Assembly: GCF_021044825.1 (NCBI RefSeq)
Contig: NZ_JAJNOC010000001.1
Location: 1,521,988-1,585,987, forward strand
DNA length: 64,000 nucleotides
Source of the DNA: Massilia phyllostachyos
GTDB lineage: Bacteria; Pseudomonadota; Gammaproteobacteria; Burkholderiales; Burkholderiaceae_D
Direction: 5' to 3'
The notes below the pieces were generated by a model. That model did not search any database, was not told where the DNA came from, and worked only from the letters and a program-made list of their open reading frames with translations. Each line of letters opens with the position of its first letter. Within the stretch, counting starts at the first letter, position 1. Shown one piece after another: positions 7,997-19,383 of the stretch. Position numbers and translations under genes: made by a program.

Positions 7997-8731
7997 ATGC
8001 GAATTCTTATCAGTAACGACGACGGCTACCTGGCGCCTGGTCTCAGTGCGCTGGCTGATGCGCTGTCTGCGATCGCGGAGATCGTGGTGGTCGCGCCCGA
8101 CAGCAACCGCTCGGGTGCGTCGAATTCGTTGACGCTCGACCGGCCGCTGACGGTCCAGAAGGCGGCAAATGGTTTTCATTTCGTCAACGGCACGCCGACC
8201 GACTGTGTCCACATCGCACTGACCGCGATGGGCGATGCGCCGCCCGACCTGGTGGTTTCCGGCATCAACAACGGCCAGAACATGGGTGACGACACCCTGT
8301 ATTCCGGCACCGTCGCGGCCGCCACCGAGGCTTACCTGTTTGGCATCCCGGCGATCGCCTTTTCGCAGGTGAACGCCGGTTGGGCCCACGTCGACGCCGC
8401 GGCGAAAGTAGCGCGCGAGATCGTCGAGCGCCGCTTCGACAAGCTCGAGGCGCCGTTCCTGTTCAATGTGAACATCCCGAACCTGCCGTATGAAGAGATC
8501 GGCCCGCTGACGCCATCGCGCCTGGGCCGGCGCCACCAGGCCGAGCCGGTGATCAAGTCGCAGGACCCGCGTGGCCGCGAGATCTACTGGATCGGCGCGC
8601 CCGGCGCCTGCCGCGACGCCGGCGAGGGCACCGACTTCCACACGACTTCGCAGGGCAAGGTGTCGATCACGCCGCTGCAGATCGACCTGACCCACCGGAC
8701 CCAGCTCGACCTGCTCAAGGGGATCGTATGA
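7997..8731 (+). CDS. surE: 5'/3'-nucleotidase SurE
   Basis: A 244-residue SurE, close to the family length of about 250. The metal-binding start [11 protein letters not shown], the SNSLT segment and [22 protein letters not shown] are all present. It removes phosphate from nucleoside 5'- and 3'-monophosphates with a divalent metal and supports stationary-phase survival. The last codons overlap the pcm start by 4 bases (ATGA), and the order surE-pcm-nlpD-rpoS is the conserved stationary-phase cluster of proteobacteria. Confidence 0.96.
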   Translation: MRILISNDDGYLAPGLSALADALSAIAEIVVVAPDSNRSGASNSLTLDRPLTVQKAANGFHFVNGTPTDCVHIALTAMGDAPPDLVVSGINNGQNMGDDTLYSGTVAAATEAYLFGIPAIAFSQVNAGWAHVDAAAKVAREIVERRFDKLEAPFLFNVNIPNLPYEEIGPLTPSRLGRRHQAEPVIKSQDPRGREIYWIGAPGACRDAGEGTDFHTTSQGKVSITPLQIDLTHRTQLDLLKGIV

Positions 8732-9618
8732 CGGACAAGCGCAGCACCTTCCCGCTGCCGCTGTCCTCGGTGACCGGCGGCGACAGCCGCAAGCCGCGCA
8801 CGCCCGCGCCGGCACCAATCGCCACGCCCCAGACCGCGACCCGCAACGCCGCCCACACCGCGGTGAACAAGGGCGCCGCGCTGCCGCCGGCCGCCTCGCA
8901 GCCGTCGCCGCGTCCGCCCGGCTACGCCCAGGCGCACGTGCCGAGCGCGCCGGTGGCGCAGCGCTCCGACCTGATGGCCTCGGAGGCGGTGCGCCGCGCC
9001 ATGGTGGCGCGGGTGGCGCGCCAGGGCGTCAAGGATGGCGTGGTGCTGGCCGCGATGGAGGCGGTGCCGCGCCACCTGTTCATCGAGCCGGCGCTGTCGG
9101 CGCAGGCGTATATCGACGCCTCGCTGCCGATCGGGCACAACCAGACGATCTCGCAGCCCTACATCGTGGCGCGCATGATCGAGGCGATGCGGGCGGCGAC
9201 CGCGCCGGGTGGACAATTGAACAAGGTGCTGGAAATCGGCACCGGCTGCGGCTACCAGGCGGCGGTGCTGAGTTTCGTCGCGCGCGAGGTGTACTCGATC
9301 GAGCGCATCAAACCCCTGCACGAGCTGGCCAAGACCAATCTGCGGCCGCTGCGGATCTCGAACCTGCGTTTGCAATACGGCGATGGTATGCTAGGCTTGC
9401 CGCAGGTTGCACCCTTCGACGGCATCATCCTCGCGGCCGCGGGCCTCGAGGTGCCGCGGGCCCTGCTCGAACAGCTGGCCATCGGCGCGCACCTGGTCGC
9501 CCCGGTTGGCGCCCAGGACCAGCGCCTGGAACGCATTACCCGCATCGGCAAGAGCGAATGGACCAGCGAGACGCTGGAAGCCTGCCATTTCGTGCCGCTG
9601 CGTCCGGGTATCATCTGA
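8728..9618 (+). CDS. pcm: Protein-L-isoaspartate O-methyltransferase
   Basis: A 296-residue enzyme that methylates isoaspartyl residues of aged proteins with S-adenosylmethionine, starting their repair. The catalytic half begins near residue 80 with [18 protein letters not shown], then [15 protein letters not shown] and the SAM-binding loop [15 protein letters not shown]. The first 75 or so residues are an extra Pro/Ala-rich, probably disordered extension not found in E. coli Pcm (208 residues); the ATG overlaps surE, so this extension is really in frame with good coupling. It is cotranscribed with surE. Confidence 0.94.
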   Translation: MTDKRSTFPLPLSSVTGGDSRKPRTPAPAPIATPQTATRNAAHTAVNKGAALPPAASQPSPRPPGYAQAHVPSAPVAQRSDLMASEAVRRAMVARVARQGVKDGVVLAAMEAVPRHLFIEPALSAQAYIDASLPIGHNQTISQPYIVARMIEAMRAATAPGGQLNKVLEIGTGCGYQAAVLSFVAREVYSIERIKPLHELAKTNLRPLRISNLRLQYGDGMLGLPQVAPFDGIILAAAGLEVPRALLEQLAIGAHLVAPVGAQDQRLERITRIGKSEWTSETLEACHFVPLRPGII

Positions 9619-9810
9619 AAAGACCCCGGTAAACACAGCCGTGTCATCGCCGTACCCATCAGCGGCGTTGTAGAGTCTGGCACTCTGTCGCGGTCCGGCC
9701 CCTGTGGCCCGGACTCCCTGCCTGGCATGACCCACCCTGGTCCGCCGGCGCGGCCTGCGCGCTTTCAATAGCGCACGGCCTACGAACATGAAACAGAAAA
9801 CAGAAAGACA

Positions 9811-10728
9811 ATGAACCAAGCACCCCGATTAGCACTGCTCACCCTTGCCCTCGGCCTGCTGGCCGGCTGTAACTCCCTCACGCGCCAGGCGCCGGTCGTC
9901 GAACGCACCGCAGTGCCGGCCTCGCATCCGCGTCCAGCCCCGGCGGTCAAGGCCGAAGAGCCGAAGGCGGACGACAAAGGCATGTACACCGTGCGCCGCG
10001 GCGACACCCTGCTGCGCATCGCGCTGGACTTCGGCCAGAACTACCGCGACATCGTCGCCTGGAACAACCTGGCCGACCCGGACGACATCAAGGTCGGCCA
10101 GACCCTGCGCGTGGAAGCGCCGGAGAAGGGCGAGCGCACCGCCAATATGCAGACTGCGCCGGTCCCGATGCCGCCGCCGGCCGCGCCGCCGCGCAAGACC
10201 GCGCCGCGCGCCGACAAGCAGCCGTATACCGAAGGCGCCGTCGCCAGCGCGCCGCAGTCGGGCGCGCGCGCCGACACCGTCGTACCGGCAGCGGCGCCGG
10301 CCCCGGCTGCGCCGTCCGGGGGCGTCTCCACCGGCAGCATCGTCAGCGCCAACGACAACGAGAAGCTGAGCTGGATGTGGCCGGCCGACGGCCGCATCGT
10401 CGCCACCTTCGACGAAGGCCGCAACAAGGGCATCGACATCGCCGGCAAACCGGGCCAGGCGGTGATGGCCGCCGGCGCCGGCAAGGTGATGTACGCTGGC
10501 AGCGGTATCCGCGGCTATGGTAACCTTGTTATCGTCAAGCACAGCAACAGCCTGCTGTCGGCGTATGCGCACAACCGCAAGATCGTGGTCAAGGAAGGCG
10601 ACAACGTCTCCAAGGGGCAGATCATCGCGGAAATGGGCGATTCGGACGCCGACTCGGTGAAGTTGCATTTCGAGATCCGCCAACAGGGCAAGCCAGTCGA
10701 TCCGTCGAGGTTCCTGCCCGGTAGATAA
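9811..10728 (+). CDS. nlpD: NlpD-type lipoprotein (LysM plus degenerate LytM/M23 domain)
   Basis: A 305-residue outer-membrane lipoprotein. The signal peptide ends in the lipobox LLAGC (Cys20). A LysM domain (about 54-98, YTVRRGDTLLRIAL) binds peptidoglycan. After a long Ala/Pro linker comes a LytM domain (about 185-305) with GIDIAGKPGQAV and KLHFEIR. The first zinc ligand His is replaced in NKGID, as in E. coli NlpD, so it is expected to activate the AmiC amidase for daughter-cell separation rather than cut peptidoglycan. The rpoS gene follows after 6 bases, and rpoS promoters often lie within nlpD. Confidence 0.95.
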   Translation: MNQAPRLALLTLALGLLAGCNSLTRQAPVVERTAVPASHPRPAPAVKAEEPKADDKGMYTVRRGDTLLRIALDFGQNYRDIVAWNNLADPDDIKVGQTLRVEAPEKGERTANMQTAPVPMPPPAAPPRKTAPRADKQPYTEGAVASAPQSGARADTVVPAAAPAPAAPSGGVSTGSIVSANDNEKLSWMWPADGRIVATFDEGRNKGIDIAGKPGQAVMAAGAGKVMYAGSGIRGYGNLVIVKHSNSLLSAYAHNRKIVVKEGDNVSKGQIIAEMGDSDADSVKLHFEIRQQGKPVDPSRFLPGR

Positions 10729-10734
10729 GGATGT

Positions 10735-11736
10735 ATGACGCAGCCGCCGACGCACTCGCTGGATTCGCAGGATACGGACGAGTTTCCGGATGAACCGGAG
10801 AGCGACGGCGCGCTTGCGGCTGCCGACGGGGCCGAGGTCATCGCCCCCGTGCAGGAAGCCGAGACGGTCGACGAGCTGCGCAAGGTCCTGCAGGCCGAGC
10901 TCGCGACCGACACCACCCAGCACTACCTGAACCAGATCGGCACCCGCCCGCTGCTCACCGCGCAGGAAGAGGTGCAGGTGGCCACCCTGGCCAAAGCCGG
11001 CGACTTCGCCGCGCGCCAGAAGATGATCGAGCATAACCTGCGCCTGGTCGTCTCGATCGCCAAGCACTACATCAACCGCGGCGTGGTGCTGCTCGACCTG
11101 ATCGAGGAAGGCAACATCGGCCTGATGCGCGCCATCGACAAGTTCGAGCCCGAGCGCGGTTTCCGTTTCTCCACCTACGCCACCTGGTGGATCCGCCAGA
11201 GCATCGAGCGCGCCATCATGAACCAGGCCCGCACCGTGCGCCTGCCGGTGCACATGGTGCGCGAACTGAACGCCGTCCTGCGCGCCAAGTACCACCTCGA
11301 AGCCCAGAAACACGACGGCAAGGAAGCCGCCGCCGAGGACATCGCCAGCCTGGTCGGACGGCCGGTGGAAGAAGTCCAGGACATCCTGGCCCTGTCGGAA
11401 CACGCGGCCTCGCTCGACGCCCCGCTCGATAACGATCCGCAATCGAGCCTGATGGACATGCTGCCCGACGAAGGGGAGGCGATGCCCGATGCCCTGGCCG
11501 AGCACCATGAGATGACGCTGCTGGTGCGCGACTGGCTGGCGCGTTTGCCGGACAAGCAGCGCATCGTCGTCACGCGGCGCTTCGGGCTCGATAACGACGA
11601 TCCGGCCACGCTGGAGACGCTGGCGGAGGAGATGGGGGTGACGCGCGAGCGGGTGCGGCAGATCCAGCAGGAGGCGCTCGTCAAGCTCAAGCGGGCGATG
11701 GCGGCGCGTGGGGTGGTGCGGGATTCCTTGCTGTAG
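10735..11736 (+). CDS. rpoS: RNA polymerase sigma factor RpoS
   Basis: A 333-residue sigma-70 family factor. Region 1.2 begins at [13 protein letters not shown], region 2 holds [33 protein letters not shown] and [18 protein letters not shown], region 3 has [11 protein letters not shown], and region 4 ends with [12 protein letters not shown] for -35 recognition. It directs general stress and stationary-phase transcription. It follows nlpD by 6 bases with an AAGGA Shine-Dalgarno. The acidic N-terminal extension (about 55 residues) is typical of RpoS in Burkholderiales. Confidence 0.97.
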   Translation: MTQPPTHSLDSQDTDEFPDEPESDGALAAADGAEVIAPVQEAETVDELRKVLQAELATDTTQHYLNQIGTRPLLTAQEEVQVATLAKAGDFAARQKMIEHNLRLVVSIAKHYINRGVVLLDLIEEGNIGLMRAIDKFEPERGFRFSTYATWWIRQSIERAIMNQARTVRLPVHMVRELNAVLRAKYHLEAQKHDGKEAAAEDIASLVGRPVEEVQDILALSEHAASLDAPLDNDPQSSLMDMLPDEGEAMPDALAEHHEMTLLVRDWLARLPDKQRIVVTRRFGLDNDDPATLETLAEEMGVTRERVRQIQQEALVKLKRAMAARGVVRDSLL

Positions 11737-11750
11737 CGGCTTCGGTTTGC

Positions 11751-11895
11751 AAACTTGGGCACCGGCCTGCGCCGGTGCGACGGTCTTGCGGATAACGGTG
11801 AATAAAGCACTAGCGTTATCCGACCACCTCACCAAACCAACGTCGTACGCGCCACTGGCGCCTACGACTTCCGGCGAAGGCCGGAACCCAATTTC
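11751..11895. repeat. Inverted pair of REP-like repeats between rpoS and rlmD
   Basis: A reverse copy (11751-11790, ACCGGCCTGCGCCGGTGCGA) and a forward copy (11844-11895) face each other. The forward copy is the extended variant with an inserted GCGCCACTGGCGCC palindrome ahead of the core, also seen at 49771-49825. The 300-base gap 11737-12036 holds only these repeats and the rlmD leader; no other gene was seen. Confidence 0.72.
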
Positions 11896-12036
11896 AACCA
11901 GCCCATGCGTCGTCGCTCATCCCTTGAGGCCCGCCCCCAAAGTAGCGCCCCCTCTGTTTCCTTGCTATCATCGCGGGCTTACCTGCGAACTCCCCGCGCA
12001 GCCTGTCCTGCGCCTCATTCCCTTCTCCCACACACC

Positions 12037-13431
12037 ATGCAAGAAATTTTCATCGACATCAAATCCCTGGATGCGGACGCCCGCGGCGTCGGCCATCTCG
12101 AGAACGAGGACGGCACGCCAGGCAAAGTGATCTTCGTCGAAGGCGCACTGCCGGGCGAACGCGTCAGCTTCGAGACGCTGCGCAAGAAGAAGAACTGGGA
12201 ATCGGGCCGCATGGTCACCCTGCAGCGCGCCTCGTCGATGCGGGTGGAGCCGAAATGCCGGCACTTCGGCTACTGCGGCGGCTGCTCGATGCAGCACCTG
12301 GAGCCGTCGGCCCAGGTGGCGATGAAGCAGCGCGTGCTGGAAGATAATCTCTGGCACCTCGGCAAGGTGAAGTCCGAGATGATCATGCGCCCGATGTACG
12401 GCCCGACCTGGGACTACCGCTTCCGCGCGCGCCTGTCGGTGCGCCACGTGGCGAAGAAGGGCGGGGTGCTGGTCGGCTTCCACGAGCGCGCCTCGTCCTA
12501 CGTCGCCGACATCACCTACTGCGAGATCCTGCCGGACCACGTGGCCCAGCTGATCGTGCCGCTGCGCGAATTCGTCGGCAAGCTGTCGATCTACAACCAG
12601 ATGCCGCAGATCGAGGTCGCCATCGGCGAGGAGGTCACGGTGCTGGTGCTGCGCATCATGGCGCCGCTCACGCCCGCCGACGAGGCGTTGACGAAGGCCT
12701 TCGCCGACCAGTGGAACATCCAGTGGTGGCTGCAGCCCAAGGGCCCGGACACGGCTTACCCCTACTACCCGCTCGGCAAGGAGCTGTACTACACGCTGCC
12801 GGACTTCGGCATCAAGATGCCGTTCAAGCCGACCGACTTCACCCAGGTGAACCACCAGATCAACCGCGTGCTGGTGTCGAAGGCGCTGCGCTTGCTGGAA
12901 GTGCAGCCGAACGACCGCGTGGCCGACCTGTTCTGCGGCCTCGGCAACTTCACCCTGCCGCTGGCGACCCAGGCGCGCGAAGTGGTCGGCATCGAGGGCA
13001 GCACCGCGCTCACGACCCGCGCGCTCGAGAATGCCCAGGCCAACGGCCTGGCGGCCAAGACCTCGTTCTCGACCCGCAACTTGTTCGAAGTGACCAAGGA
13101 AGACCTGGTCGCCCTGGGCAAATTCGACCGCATGCTGGTCGACCCGCCGCGCGACGGCGCCATGGCCCTGTCGCTGGCGCTGGCCGACCTGCGCGAGACG
13201 CACGAGGCGTTGATGCCGCAGCGGATCGTGTACGTGTCCTGCAGCCCGTCGACGCTGGCGCGCGACGCGGGGATCCTGGTGCACAAGGCCGGCTATGTGC
13301 TGAAGAAGGCGGGGGTGTGCAATATGTTCCCGCATACGTCGCACGTGGAGTCGATTGCGGTGTTTGAACTGGGTGAGAAGCCGGTGGCTTCGGCTGTGGC
13401 GTTCGAAGTGCCGGCTGAGGTGGTGCAGTAA
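12037..13431 (+). CDS. rlmD: 23S rRNA (uracil-1939-C5)-methyltransferase RlmD
   Basis: A 464-residue RumA/RlmD. The N-terminal TRAM-like segment is followed by a cysteine cluster C74, C80, C83 with a fourth Cys near 162 (ITYCEILP) that would hold a 4Fe-4S centre. The methyltransferase half has DLFCGLGNFTLPL (SAM binding), the DPPRDGA loop and YVSCSPSTLARD with the catalytic cysteine. It makes m5U1939 in 23S rRNA. The frame is open 132 bases further upstream, but the TRAM homology starts at the ATG at 12037. Confidence 0.95.
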   Translation: MQEIFIDIKSLDADARGVGHLENEDGTPGKVIFVEGALPGERVSFETLRKKKNWESGRMVTLQRASSMRVEPKCRHFGYCGGCSMQHLEPSAQVAMKQRVLEDNLWHLGKVKSEMIMRPMYGPTWDYRFRARLSVRHVAKKGGVLVGFHERASSYVADITYCEILPDHVAQLIVPLREFVGKLSIYNQMPQIEVAIGEEVTVLVLRIMAPLTPADEALTKAFADQWNIQWWLQPKGPDTAYPYYPLGKELYYTLPDFGIKMPFKPTDFTQVNHQINRVLVSKALRLLEVQPNDRVADLFCGLGNFTLPLATQAREVVGIEGSTALTTRALENAQANGLAAKTSFSTRNLFEVTKEDLVALGKFDRMLVDPPRDGAMALSLALADLRETHEALMPQRIVYVSCSPSTLARDAGILVHKAGYVLKKAGVCNMFPHTSHVESIAVFELGEKPVASAVAFEVPAEVVQ

Positions 13432-13432
13432 G

Positions 13433-13470
13433 CAAAATTGGGTTCCGGCGAATGCCGGAACCCAAGTTCG
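13433..13470. repeat. Single REP-like repeat
   Basis: A lone copy (AATTGGGTTCCGGCGAATGC and on) that is itself nearly a perfect palindrome, TTGGGTTCCGGC against GCCGGAACCCAA. It sits just after the rlmD stop between convergent genes. Confidence 0.65.
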
Positions 13471-13500
13471 TAGCGTCCAGTTAGCCCAGGCAAACGCACG

Positions 13501-13527
13501 AAAAAAAGCCGACCACTGGTCGGCTTT
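13501..13527 (-). terminator. Rho-independent terminator of the Bax-inhibitor-like gene
   Basis: On the minus strand the hairpin AAGCCGACC-AGT-GGTCGGCTT is followed by a run of T, 22 bases after the stop of the gene at 13549. Read from the other strand it could also end rlmD transcripts, although there the T tract is short. Confidence 0.85.
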
Positions 13528-13548
13528 CTCGTTCAGCGGGATGACGAA

Positions 13549-14244
13549 TCAATCGTCGCTACCACCCGCAATACCCAGCAAACGCAGCAGGCTGGTGAAG
13601 ATGTTGTACACATCCAGGTAGATCGACAGCGTGGCCGTGATGTAGTTGGTTTCGCCGCCGTTGACGATGCGCTGCACGTCGAACAGGATGAAGGCCGAGA
13701 AGATGCCGATCGCCATGATCGAGATCACGATCGACAGCACCGACATCTGCAGGAAGATGTTGGCGATACCGGCCAGGATCAGGACGATCACGCCGGCCAT
13801 CAGCCAGCTGCCCATGCCCGAGAAGTCGCGCTTGGTGGTGGTGGCGATGCTGGCCATGACGGCGAACACGCAGGCGGTGCCGCCGAAGGCGGTCATGATC
13901 AGGGTGCCGCCGTTGCCGTAGCCCAGGGTGTGCTGCAGCAGGGGCGTGAGCATCAGGCCCATGACGAAGGTGAAGGCCAGCAGCAAGCCCAAGCCCACGG
14001 CCGAATCCTTGAATTTCTCGATCGCGAAGATGAAGCCGAAGGCGACCAGCATGAAGGCCAGGAAGCCGAGGCCGCCGATGCCGGCCATCAGGTTGAACGA
14101 CACGCCGATGTAAGCGCCCAGCACGGTCGGGATCATCGACAGCGCGAGCAGCCAGTAGGTGTTACGCAACACATTGTTGCGGGGTGCGACCCGCGACCGT
14201 TTGGTCAGGTCGATGGTGCTTTGCGATGGGGTGTTGGGGAACAT
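13549..14244 (-). CDS. Bax inhibitor-1/YccA family membrane protein
   Basis: A 231-residue inner-membrane protein with seven hydrophobic segments, beginning NTYWLLALSMIPTVLGAYIG and ending with the family motif region SAFILFDVQRIVNGG and LSIYLDVYNIFTSLL. The aspartates in these two last segments are those proposed to gate calcium or protons in the family. The E. coli member YccA interacts with FtsH/HflKC; the hflKC genes are in this same window but far away. It is divergent from ndk and has its own terminator. Confidence 0.92.
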   Translation of the reverse strand: MFPNTPSQSTIDLTKRSRVAPRNNVLRNTYWLLALSMIPTVLGAYIGVSFNLMAGIGGLGFLAFMLVAFGFIFAIEKFKDSAVGLGLLLAFTFVMGLMLTPLLQHTLGYGNGGTLIMTAFGGTACVFAVMASIATTTKRDFSGMGSWLMAGVIVLILAGIANIFLQMSVLSIVISIMAIGIFSAFILFDVQRIVNGGETNYITATLSIYLDVYNIFTSLLRLLGIAGGSDD

Positions 14245-14476
14245 GGTGCCTCCGGTTGGTGGATGAGCGTCACTGTCAAAAATAGGGCCGCAAACTTAGC
14301 GGTCGCTTAAATTTCGGCTTAATGAGGACGAATTCTCGCCCCAACTCTAGCACTTTCCTTGCTAGTACCGCAATATCGGCTATATGAGGGATGTATGGTA
14401 AAATTAAAGGTTGATTGAGTCCCGAAATTCTACTTAAGTTCTTGATCCAAACCTTTCTTTTTATTGGAGTTTTTAC

Positions 14477-14902
14477 ATGGCAATCGAACGCACCCTGTCG
14501 ATCATCAAACCGGACGCAGTTGCAAAAAACGTGATCGGCCAAATCTATAGCCGCTTTGAAGGCGCTGGCCTGAAGGTCGTCGCTGCTCGCATGACCCAGC
14601 TGTCGCAAGCCGAAGCCGAAGGCTTCTACGCCGTGCACGCCGCACGTCCGTTCTTCAAGGATCTGGTCAACTTCATGATCTCGGGTCCGGTCATGATCCA
14701 GGTGCTCGAAGGCGAAGGCGCGATCCTGAAGAACCGCGACCTGATGGGCGCAACCGATCCGAAGAAAGCCGACGCCGGCACCATCCGCGCCGATTTCGCC
14801 GACTCGATCGACGCCAACGCCGTGCACGGTTCGGACGCTGCCGAAACCGCTGCCGTGGAAATCGCTTACTTCTTCCCGGCACTGAACGTCTACTCGCGTT
14901 AA
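14477..14902 (+). CDS. ndk: Nucleoside diphosphate kinase
   Basis: A 141-residue enzyme of standard length. It opens with [17 protein letters not shown], contains the PFF and [11 protein letters not shown] segments, and carries the phosphohistidine motif NAVHGSDA near residue 117. It moves the terminal phosphate between nucleoside triphosphates and diphosphates. A GGAG Shine-Dalgarno precedes the ATG. It opens the long housekeeping block that continues with rlmN. Confidence 0.97.
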   Translation: MAIERTLSIIKPDAVAKNVIGQIYSRFEGAGLKVVAARMTQLSQAEAEGFYAVHAARPFFKDLVNFMISGPVMIQVLEGEGAILKNRDLMGATDPKKADAGTIRADFADSIDANAVHGSDAAETAAVEIAYFFPALNVYSR

Positions 14903-14966
14903 TTAGAATGGGGGAGCGCATCCGGGGCGTTCCCCGGCAAATTTCCCCCGGACTAATTGAATGAGT

Positions 14967-15006
14967 AAGCTACCCGCCCGCAGCCCAGGGCTGGCGCGGG
15001 TAGCTT
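14967..15006 (+). promoter_or_regulatory. Strong nested hairpin in the rlmN leader
   Basis: AAGCTACCCGC (14967-14977) pairs perfectly with GCGGGTAGCTT (14996-15006), and the loop contains a second stem, CAGCCC against GGGCTG. It lies about 10 bases before the AAAGGA ribosome binding site of rlmN. There is no U tract, so it may be a processing site, attenuator or weak terminator between ndk and rlmN. Confidence 0.5.
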
Positions 15007-15027
15007 CGGAAACAAAAGGATTTCACC

Positions 15028-16196
<1,169 letters not shown>

Positions 16197-16197
<1 letters not shown>

Positions 16198-16997
16198 TGG
16201 GCCGCGCCGGCCGCGCAGCAGCAAGTCTCTTCGCCCTGGCAGTGCTGGGCGGATGCGCCAGCAATGGCGGGACCGGCGGCGGCGAACTGAAAACCGCGTC
16301 CGACCAGACCGCGGTGGAAAAGCGCGCCAACATCCGCATGCAGCTGGCGGTCGGCTATTACCAGAACGCCCAGTACGAAACCGCGCTCGACGAGGTCAAG
16401 CAGGCGATCGCGATCGACACCGGCTATGCCGAGGCTTACGGCCTGCGCGCCCTGATCTATACCGCGATGGGGCAGCTGCAGCTGGCCGACGACAACTACC
16501 AGCACGCGCTGCGCCTGCAGCCGAACAACCCGGACCTGGCCAACAACTACGGCTCCTTCCTGTGCCAGTCGCTGAACAAGCCGGCCCAGGCGATGCCGTA
16601 CTTCGAACGCGCACTGAACAACCGCAGCTACCAGACCCCGGTCAGCGCGCTGGTGAACGCCGGCGTGTGCGGCATCCGCAACCGCAATTTCGAGGCCGCC
16701 GAGCGCCACCTGCTCGAGGCCCTGCGCTACAACCCCGACCTGCAGGCGACCAATGCCGGCCTGGCGCGGATCTATTACGAGCGGCGCGATTACCCGCGCG
16801 CCGGTTTTTTCATTAACCGCCTGATCGAGACGGCGAAACTCGACACGCTGCCGGCCGACACCTTGTGGCTGGCGCTGCGGGTGCAGCGCAAGCTGGGTGA
16901 ACGGACGCATGAAGCGAGCCTGGCAGCCCAGCTGCGGCGCCGTTTCCCGGGATCGGCCGAGTACGCGGCTTTCGAGCGCGGCGCATTTGATGAGTGA
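16197..16997 (+). CDS. pilW: Type IV pilus biogenesis lipoprotein PilW/PilF (TPR)
   Basis: A 266-residue TPR protein with a lipoprotein signal ending LGGC (Cys20). About five TPR units follow, for example VGYYQNAQYETALDEVKQAI and YGSFLCQSLNKPAQAMPYF. The family (PilF in Pseudomonas, PilW in Neisseria) helps the secretin PilQ assemble in the outer membrane. Its position after rlmN and before rodZ is the conserved order. It starts within the rlmN stop (TGATG). Confidence 0.92.
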
Positions 16998-17007
16998 GAC
17001 GAGGAAC

Positions 17008-18003
17008 ATGAACGAGCATGCAGACCAGCCGGCAACCCCGGGCAAGGACACGGGCATTCCCGGCAAGACCCTGCAATCCCAGCGCGAAGCCATGGGCTGG
17101 AGCGTGGAGCAAGTGGCCGACCAGCTGAAGCTGGCCCCGCGCCAGATCCTGGCGCTGGAAGCGGGCAACTATGCCGCATTGCCGAGCCCGGCCGTGACGC
17201 GCGGCTTCGTGCGCGCCTACGCCAAGCTGCTCAAGATTGACGCCGCCCCGCTGGTCGCGATGATCGAGATGAACATGCCGCCGGAAGCGCAGGCGGGCGC
17301 CAGCAATGTGCGCCGCGAGCAGCGTCCGGCCTCGTTCTCGGAAAAGAGCCGCTTCCCGGTGGGCGGCAAGCGCAACAAGGTGCCGGCCGGCCTGATCGGC
17401 GGCGTCATCGTGCTGGCCGCCGCCGGCGCCGCGCTGTGGCACTTCGGCCTGCTGCCAGGCAGCAACCAGCCGGCGCCGCATAGCAATCCGGATGGCGCCG
17501 TGATCGAGACGCCGATGGCGACCCCGGGCGGCATCGCCCCGGCCGGCCAGGATGCGCTGCAGAGCCCGTCCGTTCCCCTGATTTCCGTGCCGGCGCCGGC
17601 AGCCGAAGGTGCAGCGCCTGGCGCCGCCCCGGCCACCACCCCGGCTGCGCCGGCGACCGCCCCGGCCACTGTGCCCGGCGCGACGGCGACCCCGGCCGCG
17701 CCTGCCGCGACGGCGCCCGCACCGGTCGCCGCGGCGCCTGTTGCCGCACCCGCGGCCGCCGGCGGCAATGCCCTGGTGCTGAACGTGCGCGAGGATTCCT
17801 GGATCGGCGTGCGTCCGGTCGGTGGCGGCAAGCCGCTGCTGTGGCGCGAGGTCAAGGCCGGCGCTACGGAAACCATCGACCTGGCCGGACCGGTCACCCT
17901 GACCGTCGGCAATCCGGGTGGTGTGACCGCGACCCTGCGTGGCGCCGCGGTCGGCCTGCAGGAAACGCCTGGCAAGAAATTCGCCCAAGTCTCCTTGAAG
18001 TAA
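17008..18003 (+). CDS. rodZ: RodZ-like cytoskeleton protein
   Basis: A 331-residue bitopic membrane protein. An N-terminal HTH domain (about 20-85, LQSQREAMGWSVEQVADQL and LALEAGNYAALPSPAVTRGF) is followed by one membrane helix near residue 130 (LIGGVIVLAAAGAALW), a roughly 100-residue Ala/Pro/Thr linker, and a C-terminal DUF4115 beta domain (DSWIGVRPVGG). RodZ couples MreB to the wall-elongation machinery. GAGGA at 17001-17005 supports the ATG at 17008; ATG 16990 overlaps pilW. Confidence 0.9.
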   Translation: MNEHADQPATPGKDTGIPGKTLQSQREAMGWSVEQVADQLKLAPRQILALEAGNYAALPSPAVTRGFVRAYAKLLKIDAAPLVAMIEMNMPPEAQAGASNVRREQRPASFSEKSRFPVGGKRNKVPAGLIGGVIVLAAAGAALWHFGLLPGSNQPAPHSNPDGAVIETPMATPGGIAPAGQDALQSPSVPLISVPAPAAEGAAPGAAPATTPAAPATAPATVPGATATPAAPAATAPAPVAAAPVAAPAAAGGNALVLNVREDSWIGVRPVGGGKPLLWREVKAGATETIDLAGPVTLTVGNPGGVTATLRGAAVGLQETPGKKFAQVSLK

Positions 18004-18006
18004 GCA

Positions 18007-19314
18007 ATGGAACAGAACATGAGTGAACCAATCCCGTCCGGCCCGCTGGCGCGCCGCGCCAGCCGCAAGGTCGCGGTCTCGCATGGCAACCGCACCGTCT
18101 GGGTCGGCGGCGACGCGCCGGTGGTGGTGCAGTCGATGACCAACACGGACACGGCCGACGCAATCGGCACCGCGATCCAGGTCAAGGAACTGGCGCGCGC
18201 CGGTTCGGAAATCGTCCGCATCACGGTCGATACCCCGGCCGCCGCCGCCGCCGTGCCGGCCATCCGCGAACAGCTCGACCGCATGGAAATCGACACCCCG
18301 CTGGTCGGCGATTTCCACTACAACGGCCACCTGCTGCTGCGCGACTATCCGGAATGCGCGCAGGCGCTGTCGAAATACCGCATCAACCCGGGAAACGTGG
18401 GGCAGGGCGCCAAGCGCGATACCCAGTTCGCCCAGATGATCGAGATCGCGGCCAAGTACGACAAGCCGGTGCGCATCGGCGTCAACTGGGGCTCGCTCGA
18501 CCAGTCGCTGCTGGCGCGCATCATGGACGAGAACGCGTCGCGGGCGAATCCGTGGAGCGCCCAGGCCGTGATGTACGAAGCGCTCATCACCTCGGCGATC
18601 GAGAACGCCGTGCGGGCCGAGGAAGTCGGCCTGGCGCGCGACAAGATCATCCTCTCCTGCAAGGTGTCGGGCGTGCAGGACCTGATCGCGGTCTACCGCG
18701 AACTGGCGCGCCGCTGCGACTACCCGCTGCACCTGGGCCTGACCGAGGCCGGCATGGGCAGCAAGGGCATCGTGGCCTCGACCGCGGCCCTGTCGGTGCT
18801 GCTGCAGGAAGGCATCGGCGACACCATCCGCATTTCGCTGACCCCGGAACCGGGCGGCGACCGCACCCGCGAAGTGGTGGTCGGCCAGGAAATCCTGCAG
18901 ACCATGGGCCTGCGCAAGTTCACGCCGATGGTGATCGCCTGCCCGGGCTGCGGCCGCACCACCTCGACCGTGTTCCAGGAACTGGCGGACAATATCCAGA
19001 CCTTCCTGCGCGAGCAGATGCCGGAGTGGAAGAAGACCTATCCGGGCGTGGAAGCGATGAACGTCGCCGTGATGGGCTGCATCGTCAACGGGCCGGGCGA
19101 ATCGAAGCACGCGAACATCGGCATCAGCTTGCCGGGCACGGGCGAATCGCCGGCGGCGCCGGTGTTTGTCGATGGGCAGAAGGTTGCCACCTTGCGCGGC
19201 GAGCGCATCGTGGAGGAGTTCAAGACCATCGTGCTGAACTACGTCCAGAAAAATTATGGGCGAGCCGGGGTTTCGGACGACATGTCGTCCGCCGGCGCAG
19301 CGACCCTGGCGTGA
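18007..19314 (+). CDS. ispG: 4-hydroxy-3-methylbut-2-enyl diphosphate synthase (flavodoxin)
   Basis: A 435-residue IspG of the MEP isoprenoid pathway, which turns cyclic MEcPP into HMBPP with an iron-sulfur cluster. It contains [13 protein letters not shown] near the start, GVNWGSLD, and the cluster ligands in CPGCGR and GCIVNGPGE near the C-terminus. It begins 3 bases after rodZ; a second ATG at 18019 is also possible. The last 15 residues ([13 protein letters not shown]) look unstructured. Confidence 0.96.
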   Translation: MEQNMSEPIPSGPLARRASRKVAVSHGNRTVWVGGDAPVVVQSMTNTDTADAIGTAIQVKELARAGSEIVRITVDTPAAAAAVPAIREQLDRMEIDTPLVGDFHYNGHLLLRDYPECAQALSKYRINPGNVGQGAKRDTQFAQMIEIAAKYDKPVRIGVNWGSLDQSLLARIMDENASRANPWSAQAVMYEALITSAIENAVRAEEVGLARDKIILSCKVSGVQDLIAVYRELARRCDYPLHLGLTEAGMGSKGIVASTAALSVLLQEGIGDTIRISLTPEPGGDRTREVVVGQEILQTMGLRKFTPMVIACPGCGRTTSTVFQELADNIQTFLREQMPEWKKTYPGVEAMNVAVMGCIVNGPGESKHANIGISLPGTGESPAAPVFVDGQKVATLRGERIVEEFKTIVLNYVQKNYGRAGVSDDMSSAGAATLA

Positions 19315-19383
19315 GCCGGGGGCTGTGGAGAGCTTGCAGAACCGCGGCTTGAAGCAGCGCCCAATACAGAAGTGAAAGAAATC

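Noticed and set aside
9811..10728. NlpD as an active peptidoglycan endopeptidase
   Set aside because: The first zinc-ligand His is replaced (NKGID), as in E. coli NlpD, which is an amidase activator.
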